64,000 nucleotides of DNA, from NCBI GenBank assembly GCA_012295275.1, contig CM022670.1, positions 30,338,438 to 30,402,437 of the forward strand, read 5' to 3'. Position numbers and translations under genes: made by a program. This document shows positions 37,038-47,977 of the stretch, in pieces. Source of the DNA: Chrysomallon squamiferum. Taxonomy: Eukaryota > Mollusca > Gastropoda > Neomphalida > Peltospiridae. The first letter of the stretch is position 1; each line of letters begins with the position of its first letter. The notes under the pieces are model-generated. The model was not told where the DNA came from and did not search any database. It saw only the letters and a program-made list of their open reading frames with translations.

Positions 37038-38768
37038 TACGATCTCAGAAAGACCACTCGGCCATGTCCCTTATGTCTGTATTACACTAAACACACACGC
37101 ACAGAACCTCTCTTAAACGACGTTTAACAGTAATCGCTGAACAGAGTGGAAACAACTGCTTCATAACAGAACGCATTCAGACGTGTGTGGTGTGTGTATT
37201 TACTCTTGAAATTTACGAAATGGGAGTGGTTGCGAAGCCGGAGAAGAAATTAGTTTTCTTGCTACCTGCATACCTGATTCCTTTCTGTTAGACTGTGCTA
37301 CGTCTCTTACATCATCCCTACTTCTGTTTTCTCAGTAAACAGACGCGCGCACCACATTTTTTAAACGAGATTTATAGATTTGCGGTTAACTCCGTAGAAA
37401 CAACTGCTTGACAACGGAACGCATTCAATGCTGATAGCTACGTCTACATACGATTCAAAGTTCCATACTACGACAATTTGAGAAGCTGGAGAAGAATTCA
37501 TTTTCCAGCTCAGTGGTTTCTAGCCATTAAACATTACGCACACTCTTTGCTTTGACAACTCTCTCTAGTACCATTGTAATGACTTTACTGTTCTCCAAAT
37601 GTCTCAGAAATACCGCTCGGCCATGTCCCTTATCTCTGTATTACAGTAAACACACACACGCAGAACCTTTCTTAAACGAGGTTTAACAATCAGCGCTTAA
37701 TACAGTGGAAAAGAACTGCTTCATTACAGAACGCATTCAGACGTGTGTCGTGTGTGTACTTACACTTGAAATTTACGAAATGGGAGTGGTTGCGAAGCCG
37801 GGGACGAAATTAGTTTTCTTGCTACCTGCATATCTGATTCCTGTCTCTTAGACTGTGCTACATCTCTTATATCATCCGTATTGGTGTTTCCTCAGTAAAC
37901 ACACACACGCACCACGTTTTAAACGAGATTTATAGATTTGCGGTTAACGCCGTAGAAACAACTGCTTGACAACAGAACGCATTCAATGCTGTTTCACACG
38001 TCTACATACGATTCAAAGTTACATAGTACGAGAAGTTGAGAAGCTGCAGAAGCATTTATTTTTCCGCTCACCACGTACTAGTCATTAAACATTACGCACA
38101 CTCTTTGCTTTGATAACTCTCTCTAGTACCATTGTAATCACTTTACCGTTCTCCAAATGTCTCAGAAATACCACTCGGCCATGTCTCTTATCTCTGTATT
38201 ACACTAAACACACACACGCAGAACCTCTCTTAAACGAGGTTTAAAAGTCAGCGCTTAATACAGTGGATGCAACTGCTTCATTACAGAACGCATTCAGACG
38301 TGTGTCGTGTGTCTACTTACACTTGAAATTTACGTACTGGGAGTGGTTGCGAAGCCGGAGAAGAAATTAGTTTTCTTGTTTTCTGCATATCTGTTGCCCG
38401 TCTCTTAGACTGTGCTACGTCCCTTATATCATCCGTATTTGTGTTTTCTGAGTAAACACACACACGCACCACATGTTTTAAACGAGATTTATAGATTTGC
38501 GTTTTACGCCGTTGAAACAACTGCTTGACAACAGAACGCGTTCAATGCTGTTTGTTACGTGTATATACGATTCAAAGTTACATAGTACGAGAAGTTGTGA
38601 AGCTGCAGAAGAATTCATTTTTCCGCTCAGCACGTACTAGTCACTAAACATTACGCACACTCTGCTGTTCAATGCTGTTTGACACGTGTACATGCGATTC
38701 AAAGTTACATAGTACGAGAAGTTGAGAAGTTGGAGAAGAATTCATTTTACCGCTGAGCGCGTACTTGT
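37038..38768. repeat. Diverged edge units of the 565-bp satellite
   Basis: From 37038 the repeat continues for about three units with roughly 10-15% divergence from the core and from one another, and the final unit is incomplete. Old units survive only on the right side; the left edge passes into the homogeneous core within a single unit. Confidence 0.85.
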
Positions 38769-38778
38769 GTAATATACG

Positions 38779-40876
38779 CTGTCAGAGGAACAACTCTAGC
38801 GCTTAAATGACGTGGAGTGGAAAAAGGCAACATATATCTTGAATGCCAGAATCGATCTTTATACTCACTGATAGATGTTTCTGTGGACACCAACGGATTC
38901 AAAGAGGACTTCCATCTGTTTTCACTGGAGAACACCGTACCAACAGATGTAGCTTAGTAGTGAATCATCTTCGAACAGCAATCGCATTGAAACGTATTGC
39001 ATTCAGCAACGTAGTACGAATGCAGGAGAAAATTGCTCTAGATGTCTGGAAGTCTAATAGGCAACCTGTACCATCGCCAATACCACCACCAACCTGTGTA
39101 ATAATGCCACGTGCAGAGCTCATCTTACCATGAAAAATACCGACGCAGTCATCTCTAATAATACCACCAATAACGCGGCTATTATAATCACTAATGCCAT
39201 AGATATTGTGTCTAATAATCACGACATTAAAGTTGCCATTACCTTCGGTATAATCAGCACGGTCATATCAATTAATACACCAGCAGCGGTTCTATTGAAA
39301 ACACATGCAGTTCCTATCCGGCTGGAAATCCTCCTCGAAGACGATGGTGTACACCCGCAGGTAACAACGTTCAGCAGAGATTGCAAAAGCGGAAATGAAT
39401 GCATTCTTTTTCTTTCCAGAGTACTACTCCATCAACAAAACAGAACCCACGATGTCCTGCATTCAGAGTGTGCTACCGATGTTTTATTTCTATAACTCTT
39501 TCTTACGTCTAAGAAATATGCAATTGATATTCCACTGATGAACTGATGATAAAGTGATCAGCAATATTTGAAGGTGAGCAGGTTTCTGATTGTGTTCTAA
39601 AATTCTTCTCTCGAAGATGTGACGTACTGTTTGATGTGACTTCGCACAGGAGTTGTATATGTGTTCACTGTAGGAAACATAAACAGTCGAATAGACATTG
39701 ACACCAAATACAGCTTACTACTCGGTCGTCTTCGTTATCAGTGATTACAAGATTCTTCACTGTAAGAAAGACACGAAGCAAGAAAACATTGGAAGAACAC
39801 GTTGAATGCAGGATGCTGTTTTTCAAGGACTAGTACCCTGGAAAGAATAACAGTGTATAATTCTCCGGTTTCCCAATCTCTGCTTAACGTTGTTACCTGC
39901 ATGTGAACACGGCACAGTGTGACGAAGCATTGTTACTAATAACAGACTCACCTTTAGATGTGGATACGCACGCCATCCATCATCTTCAAAGAGGACTCCC
40001 AGCCGAACAGGAATTGCCCGTGCTTTCGCTGTGAGAAACACACATACATACGTTCTCACCATCAAATATAGCTGATAAGTTCATCATCTTCATTATCAGT
40101 CCGAGAGCAATTACATGATTCTTCAGTGTAAGAAAGACACATAGATACCAAAGATAAGAGAGCACGCTCTGAATTCAGGAGATCGTGGCTGCTGTTTGTT
40201 CAAGGACGAGTACACTGGAAACAAATAGAGAGCATTCTTCTGCGGTTTTGTAATCTTGGCTGAACGGTGGTATTACCTGAGTGTGTACTATATGCTGTCA
40301 GAGCAACAACTCTAGCGCTTAAATGACGTGGACTGGAAAAAGGCAACACATATCTTGCTCTGGACACCAACGGATTCGAAGAGGAGTTCCATATGTTTTC
40401 ACTGAAGAACACCTTACTAATAGATGTAGCTAAGTAGTCAATCATCTTCGAATAGCAATCGCATTGAGATGTCTTGAGTTCAGGAACATCTTACGAATGC
40501 AGGAGCAATTGCTCTAGGAATCCAGAAATCTAATAATACAACCTATATCATCACTAATACCACCACCATCCTGTGTAATAATGCCATGTGCAGAGCTCCT
40601 CTCACCCTGAAAAATACCGGCACAGTCATCTCTAATAATACCAGCGATAACGTGTCTAATAATCCCGTCAGTAAAGCTGCCATTACCTTCGGTATAATCA
40701 GCACGGTCGTATCAATTAATACACCAGCAGCGGATCTGTTGAAAACACATGCAACTACTGTCCGGCTGGAAATCCTCTTCAAAGACGATGGTGTACATCC
40801 GCAGGTAACAACGTTGAGCAGAGAAGAATGCATTCTTTTTGTTTCCAGAGTACGAGTCCGTGAACATATTTCTTTT
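38779..40876. repeat. Composite repeat, right of the satellite
   Basis: The module order is E (38779-38850), F (about 38860-39050), A (39050-39290), B (39290-39545), C (39546-39836), D (39837-40250), E (40290-40360), F (40357-40520), A (40520-40735, shortened) and B (to about 40860). E-to-E spacing is about 1.5 kb. Modules A-C match 23640-24393 and D-F match 22770-23640 at roughly 90%, so the whole is a tandem repeat of long period interrupted by the satellite. Confidence 0.75.
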
Positions 40877-40935
40877 CAGCTTAGGCAATCGCTCTCCAGA
40901 ATTTAAAAAGTCAAATGGAATCTTCTCTACCTTTC

Positions 40936-40941
<6 letters not shown>

Positions 40942-40969
<28 letters not shown>
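40942..40969. repeat. (AT)n microsatellite
   Basis: Fourteen or so AT units at the junction between the composite repeat and the A/C-rich block. Confidence 0.9.
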
Positions 40970-40971
<2 letters not shown>

Positions 40972-42725
40972 GTTCTAAATTTTTGATGTTGTATCTGTGT
41001 TTTGTGTAGTGTTCTGTATAACATAGAACATCATGTTTTATTGTCACACATACCATTCACAAACACAAGACACACAAAACACAGATACCCCTCATTTACA
41101 CTTGCTACAATATCCAAAACATCCTCACAGGCAAACTCAGATATACACATACCTATGCTCAGATACATAGATACACATACAAACTACATAACAAATTTTG
41201 AGCAGACAGAAAACACACATCTTCACACACTCATTCTACACACATCAAATACCACATAACACATACACTACACAAAACAAACACTACACAAAAACACATA
41301 CAACATATGACAAACTATGTTAAATATGTACACAAACACATAGATACACAAAGACACTAGACACAAATGAAAGACACATACAGCACAGCAAAGTGTGTTT
41401 TGTTAATAATTATCTTCTTTCATCTAAACCTTCATATATTGTTTCATAATCTTTCAAAGTGAATGGAAAATCTTCTGAGGGGAAATCTGCAAATTATGAT
41501 GGAGAGAATTTGATTTCAACTGCAATCTGCACAAACAAACAAAAATATTTTGATAGAAATTAAGTATACACAAAAAAAATATACCATATAGAAAACGCTG
41601 CATAAAACAAATACTGAAACACCACACTGAACAAAAAAACAAAAAACAAAAACAAACATAAACATCACATCTGCTACGAACACAAATATTCAACAAAAAC
41701 AAATATATAGATATATACACTCACCAAACAGGTCAAGCACACAATACAACAGACCACACTGCCCAAAAGAACACACCACAGGACACAATCCATAACACAC
41801 AAAATATAAATGTATACAAGACCATGTAGGACAAAGGACACAAAACATTACATCATAGCGCTAAAAACAACACATCACAGGACACAAACTGTATCTCCTG
41901 AAACACAAAACCCTCTCACACAGACGCACACACAAAACACATATAGGGTACTAAATACACACTACACTGGTCACAAAACCAACAGAAACAACACACACAA
42001 CACAAAACAGAAACAAGGACATCACCAGACACAAAACACACACATACACATCATACTTGATAAAAAAACACAAACATGCAACAACAGACATATACAGTAC
42101 TTTGACTGCAGACACCATACAGCTCAAGGCACATAAAACACACACCTCAGCACATATACGAAATCATACAAAACTCAAACATATAGAAAACACACATTAT
42201 ACATACCATACAGGACAAGGCTCAGAAAACCCTACACTGCACCATCACATGCATCAAATACACCATATACCAAGTATTCAACACATTACTGGCATGCAAG
42301 GCACCATACTGCAATGGTGTTTGCTCTGTGTTGTGTAGGTGGTACATGTGGTGTTTGGTATGTATGGTGTATGTATGGTGCCACAAGACAGTACAATACC
42401 AGTCACAAATCACAAAACACACATTGGCAACACAAAACAAAAAAAATAAACATGCAAACACAAACCAGACAAAAATTACAAAATGTATATACAAGACAGT
42501 ACATAGACCACACAGAACATGATACACAGCACACAAGATATCCCAGCAAACATAACAAATCACACAAACACATAGACAACCACCACATGACAAACAAAAT
42601 TTACACACACAGCAATACACACCAACTCATTCAGGACACACCACACTGGATGCAAGACACACCATTCTGCATCTGTCATCAGGAGCAAGACACTCACATG
42701 TCCAATGCAACGGAAGTAAAGATGC
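40970..42725. repeat. G-poor, A/C-rich low-complexity block
   Basis: The plus strand is built almost entirely of A, C and T with an ACACA/CAAAACAC flavour and very few G for about 1.7 kb. No fixed period is visible. Composition inverts to T/G-rich at 40970-41035 and at about 42314-42385. A short ordinary-composition island (41400-41520) contains a candidate exon. Long open frames on both strands follow from the low complexity and are not genes. Confidence 0.8.
41410..41486 (-). CDS. Candidate terminal coding exon, unrecognised
   Basis: On the minus strand, ATAATTTGCAG is followed by an open 25-codon stretch including the stop (phase 2 entry) that reads FPSEDFPFTLKDYETIYEGL, then DERR and TAA. 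The peptide looks protein-like and lies in an island of normal composition inside the A/C-rich block. No partner exon is certain. It could be the last exon of a minus-strand gene or a captured gene fragment. Confidence 0.25.
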
Positions 42726-44282
42726 TAATAAATATTCATACAAGTAATACTTGATGAATATTACTGTAAACAATACCATTTAAAGCACATTGTGCCACTA
42801 TTTTTGGAATCAAGAAAAAAAATGATTTTTGTTACTATGTTTATTATTATCACCTTTAAGCATTTATTATTCAAAATACTTATGGATCTGGGTGATCAGG
42901 AATTAATTCAACAATAATGCGCAAATATTTTAGAACTATAGCAGAGACTTTATTTATTGACATGAGCATTTTTATTTTTTGCAATATTATATTTTAGTTA
43001 AGTATGACATAAGGGTTCTACAATACATTCCCAGCCTAACATAATGAAAGCCAATATATAAAAGTCTAATAATTTTATATATATATATATATATATAATC
43101 AGTTATTATTATTTTTATTATGCTATACAATATAGTGCAAGCTGGTGGTAAATAAACCGGAATAAAAAATTGTTTTTCATATTTGTTAGTAGTTGTTGAT
43201 GCATATATCCAATATACTTTAAAATCTACCTAACAAAGTCTATAATGGCCATTATCTAATTTGAATTACTTTTGTCAACTATATTATTATAATTCATATT
43301 ATCATCATCATCATATTGAGTTGATATTCGCATTAGAGGTTTAGTGTTATGATCCTTCTAAGAAAAAATATTCAGGTATTTATCATCATCATCATCATAA
43401 TCATGACCAATACTATTATTACCAGTTCATACCATATATCACTGTAAACTGCTATGTAGAAAAAGTGAGATTCTCAACACAATTCATTCAGTTATGTAAA
43501 GGTATATTTTTTATTAATACTGTGTGTACAATTAATAACACAAATGGAAGATAGCTGATGTCAAATGCATCTTAATACAAAGTTGATGAGTTAAAAGAAA
43601 ATTCGAAAATTATTCAAATTCTTAATACAGTCATTAGAATCTGTTGTAATTAATACATTAAACTTGTTTTTTAACTGTCAGTACTTGATATTAGAACTCA
43701 TGAATATATGTGCTTCTGTTGGCATTCTTGTTGGCCTCTTCCTGTTTGGGCATGATGGAAGTACTAGAAAATTAAAATACGAAACAGACTGTTCATTTGG
43801 TTGTAAAATCTGTATTCAAATTTCAACCAATGATTTATGTCAAAGTTTTATTAAACTTTAAAAAATTATAACATGAGAAATATACTGAATTACAAACAGA
43901 TTCTATTTCCTTCTGCAACCAAAGGTCAAATAAAGGTATTGATTACCTTTTGTAGCCTTAATTTGTTTTGATGACTGAAGAGAAAATCTTTGTATCCGGA
44001 CAACTGCCCCCATTATTCTTCAAATATACCATTCAGAATGATTTTTAAGCAGCATTCCAATAAATTAGTCAAAGTGTTACATTAAAGTTGATTAAAGGCA
44101 TGTGGATAACTAATTCCAGTAAATTAGTCAAACCTACCTAGAGTCAGCTAATTGCTAATTAAACTTGATTAAAGGTATTTGGATTGCTATAAAATATCAC
44201 CTAACATCAAAGGTAACTAGAGGCAACTAATTACTAATTCAGATGCCAAGTTCAACTCATTAGTCTGGCAGTTTGTTACAAT
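42726..44282. other. AT-rich non-coding stretch
   Basis: Contains a 32-bp hairpin (42731-42762), an AT repeat (43076-43098) and ATC-rich microsatellites near 43300-43320 and 43382-43400. A stretch at about 43690-43790 is less AT-rich and slightly coding-like on the minus strand but short and unassigned. Confidence 0.5.
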
Positions 44283-44757
44283 ACTGATGAAGAATATGCT
44301 TTATTGATCCATCAGATAGCTACAATTGCATTCATTCCAGTGGATGAAGTAATGGCAGCTTTTGAAGCACTATCAGAAGCTGATGATGATGACTCTGTAT
44401 TATAAATACTGGAGTACTTTGAGAACAACATCATTGCTCATTGCAGACATGATATATGTTACAATGTTGGCAAGCACCAGTGGTTGGAAAAGAATATGCT
44501 GCAGACTCACAAAATGGAAGGGTGCCATTATCACCTCCAGCCTACCAACTGAACTTCTGGAAGTTTATAGACATCTTTAAACATGGATAGGCACTAACAC
44601 ACTGGAAATTTACCAAATAATTGGCAGGGAAGCACATCAACCACTTCATCAAAAATACCAAGAAGCTTCATTGTGTTTGTTGAGACTAGTCAGAAAGCGT
44701 GAAAATCGACACGTCCCAGACTATTTGAATGGAACAGCAGCCAACATCAATGTGTGA
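44283..44757 (+). pseudogene. Decayed MULE-type transposase fragment
   Basis: The plus-strand frame reads TDEEYALLIHQIATIAFIPV, then DEVMAAFEALSEADDDDSVL, a stop (44403-44405), then ILEYFENNIIAHCRHDICY. After a frame change FWKFIDIFKHG and ALTHWKF follow, and in another frame LLRLVRKRENRHVPDYLNG. This order (a PVxxVxxAFExL segment, ...YFE..., a WKFID.(x)..ALT segment and a C-terminal YLxGxA-like end) is that of the C-terminal third of Mutator-like transposases common in invertebrate genomes. The catalytic N-terminal part is absent and stops and frameshifts are present, so it is dead. The family is assigned from remembered patterns, not a search. Confidence 0.6.
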
Positions 44758-47700
44758 AAACTGAAAAGTTTCAATGAACTCTTGTAAGAAGTACCTTAGT
44801 ATACATGTTTATAGTTGAGCATGTACTTGTGAATGAACTGTTGCTATACAAAGCTTTACTAGGGAACTATGGATAGACTACTCTGAATTTCATTTTATAT
44901 GTCTATTATTTTTTGAAGTGTTAAAAAACTTGTACTTATACATGTATCTATGTTGTTATGCTTGAAACTCATTATTGGAATAAAAATTGGGGCCAGTTGT
45001 TCAGGCGGCATTTATCCTAGAATTGAAAATTTCTTCATGATATTCGTATTCTTCTGTAGTGGCAAATCTGTTAACACAGTCATTTTTCTATTTCTCTTGA
45101 AAGATTTGGTAGGCAACCCTGCCTCCATATTCAATAGCAGACTATTATCTTGTGGACAGAACTTTGTGATATCTCTGGCAAACTCATCTAACTGACAACT
45201 GGCATCAGCATGGACATGTTTCGCATTATAGAGATAGGACAGTGTATGAATTGCAGAGACTTACATCATTCTCTTCACACCACTTTCTAATCCAGTGTCA
45301 TCTTATGGATGGGAAATAGTGGTGACTGCTTTACTGCAGCACATGAACATCTGTGTGAAAACACAGTTGTCACTATACAATTCAGGAAGAGAATTTCTGC
45401 TGAGGTCAAAATGAGTGAAGACTGCTAATGAAATACTCTTTCAAAACTTGCACTGGCTAAATGGCATAGTCTTGTCCTCATGTGAGCCCTGTGAGACTTT
45501 ATAGGTGTCATTAGAAGAACAAAAAGTGGATGTGTCATTACCACTGCTAACTATCTGGTCATGTGTGATGTTTACTGCTTTCAACGTTACTTCTCGGATT
45601 GTATAAAAATGTGCTGTGTACAGTGAATGTTTCAGGAACATCAGTATCAGCCCTGCTCCAGCCACAAGACAGGGTGACATTTGCTTCCAAGTAGCTTACA
45701 ATATAGAACAGTCAAACATCAGTTACATTCCTATACACTAGAAACCATATTTAAACAGCAACTAATTATTGTTACAACTAAGTTACACAGAAGTATATAC
45801 ATCTTGTTACTCTGTATAACAAATTCTTGAGACATTATAGATGTATACTCCCTGCAAATGAACTAATGAATGAAGTAAGATAAATCAACTCAATCAAATA
45901 CAAGTTTGTACATTTAAAACCTCAAGTTCTTGCAAGGGTCAAAACCAACAGAAGAATAAAGATAGGTGTTTCTAATTATAAACTAATACGTATGAACTAA
46001 GCCTGTAAGTGTAGATTAAAACCTAGAAACATAGAAAAAGGTTCACATTTTTAGAAGTTAAAAATCATCACATTCATCAGCCACCACAGTCAGTCAGAAA
46101 GCTTAGAGAAGAGATACAATAAATTATCTACAATTAAAGGTGATATAAATGTATAATTATCACAAGCATTCAGTCACAGCAATTCTCGAAATAAATATAT
46201 GAAATAAAAATGTATTATTATAATTTTAGATGATATAATTTCTGTTTGTTAAATTTTCTTAAGAGTCTAAACACTGAAGATTTGGATAGCATTGTACAGT
46301 TTTGTAAACAAGTATTATTTGTTCATTCAGAATGCTAGATTTTAAAAACAAATGCAAATCACAGTGTTTGTTATTTAAATGCTTGTTTCATCCCTGTTTA
46401 TAAGATGTTACCTCCTGTATGCATCATCCAAATAACCTTCTACTGGACAAGAAATGAACCCTGTAATGGATTTGACATGGAATGGTGCCAGGTACTTATG
46501 CTTGAAAACAGCCAGTCAGCTCCATATGACCAACCCCATTTCTGTTACAACATACAGTAGATAAACATATCAATAAAAAAGAAATAATAATAAATAAAGA
46601 AATAAAACTAATTACTGAATCATTCTTGTTATGATAATCATCATTAAAATTTATTTTATATTCCTGGTACTTCTCAACTGATAAACAAATTAACATTTTC
46701 ATTACCTCTTGTATCCATATATAGTTCATGTTTTAAAAATTAACCAGTTAGATTATGAAACTAGTGAGTTATGTTACTGTGCTGCGCTATTATTATGTAT
46801 GTGTATGTCACAATATCATGAGTATGTACCCACACACTCTTATGCAATATATATATATATATATATATATATACAACACTTTTTTTCTTTCATCCTTTTC
46901 TTCTTTTTTTTTAAATATAACATTTCTGATTTTTTTTTATTACTCTTATTAATTACTTTCAAAGCAAACAACACATTTATACATCATGGTCATTCAAACT
47001 ACCGAAATTCGTGGTTGTTCAAATGACTGAGTACGAAGTTGCTGTGGCATAACAGAATTTCATGGAGGAGATCATTAGCGTCTTCTATATCAAAGACATA
47101 TCAATGATATCGGAGAAAGAAAACTGGAAGATACTGTCCCATGGAACATGGACAAATTCTTCTCTTCTTTTTTTTTTTCAAAAATTCTTAATAACGGTTC
47201 AGAGCCACCTCACGTGAAACTTACCGCTTGCGCCAGATGTGTTGCAATTACTGAACTGAATATTCATTAAGTGTTAATTTTATTGGCATCTTTACTTCCG
47301 TCTCACTCTCTGTCATCTAATCAGACTATTATTATAAATAATCAGTGAAACCACCTTTTGTGTTAAAAGTGATGAGCGACTAAAGACAGTAGTAAATCTT
47401 TTCCTCTCTCAATTGCAATTTTTTAATTTTATTTATTTATTTATGTTATAGTTGTTGTTCTTTCTTTCTTCTTTTTCTTCTCTATCTAATCCGATTATTA
47501 TTAACGAAATTAAAATAATTATGCTTACAGATTAACCATACGTATTTGAATTAAGTTATCTCCCTTTAAAATACAATTCTTTAGTACATTGAAAATATAA
47601 AAGTAAACATTGTTTATGTAATGATAATACCTGAGCGACAGTTCATGGCCGGTTGAATAAGCCATCTGTGATCGCGTTATTATATACTATTTAAATAGGT

Positions 47701-47789
47701 ATATGTAATTTTCATCGGATTAGTACATGATTAGCCGATCTGTTCGTTAATTCCATGAAGTATCAAAATAACATTTCTTTTGTTCTTTA

Positions 47790-47825
<36 letters not shown>

Positions 47826-47946
47826 ACACTAGGTGACTGAGGTATGCATGGGAAAGTGGAACGATCGAGACATTTGGCTTTCCTTATCATTATCATGATT
47901 ATGTTATACTCCCAGAAATATATTTCTCTTTTGTTCTTCATTTTAG
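44758..47946. other. Intergenic stretch upstream of the coiled-coil gene
   Basis: No confident exon. It holds an (AT)n repeat (46846-46873), poly-T-rich tracts (46879-46940, 47160-47182) and (TTA)n (47792-47823). A short minus-strand candidate first exon lies at 47631-47665 (ATG, MAYSTGHELSL, donor CTCAG/GTATTA). A strong pyrimidine-rich acceptor ends at 47946, suggesting that the coiled-coil gene has a non-coding exon further upstream, which I cannot place. Confidence 0.4.
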
Positions 47947-47977
47947 ATTCATTAAAGGATGCAAAATAAATAAGAAT

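Larger units (their letters stand above)
24394..38768. repeat. 565-bp satellite array (higher-order dimer)
   Basis: A head-to-tail array with a 565-bp period, about 25 units in all. Each unit contains two related halves of about 254 and 311 bp. GAAGCCGGAGAAGAA and GAAGCTGGAGAAGAA mark the halves, and both later contain AACACACACGCAC-like and CAGAACGCA(A)TTC blocks. The array begins with an aberrant first unit (24394-24463) in which a 34-bp piece of composite-repeat module E replaces part of the monomer. The same 34-bp piece follows the array at 38779-38812. A 61-codon minus-strand frame recurs in each unit but is a by-product of identity between units. Confidence 0.97.

Noticed and set aside
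24394-38768. CRISPR-like array
   Set aside because: The units are contiguous 565-bp repeats without unique spacers, in a eukaryotic context.
41002-42754. Long frames on both strands in the A/C-rich block (Thr/His/Asn-rich or Cys/Val-rich peptides)
   Set aside because: Compositional artefact; a strand with almost no G has few ways to form some stops, and the peptides are low complexity.
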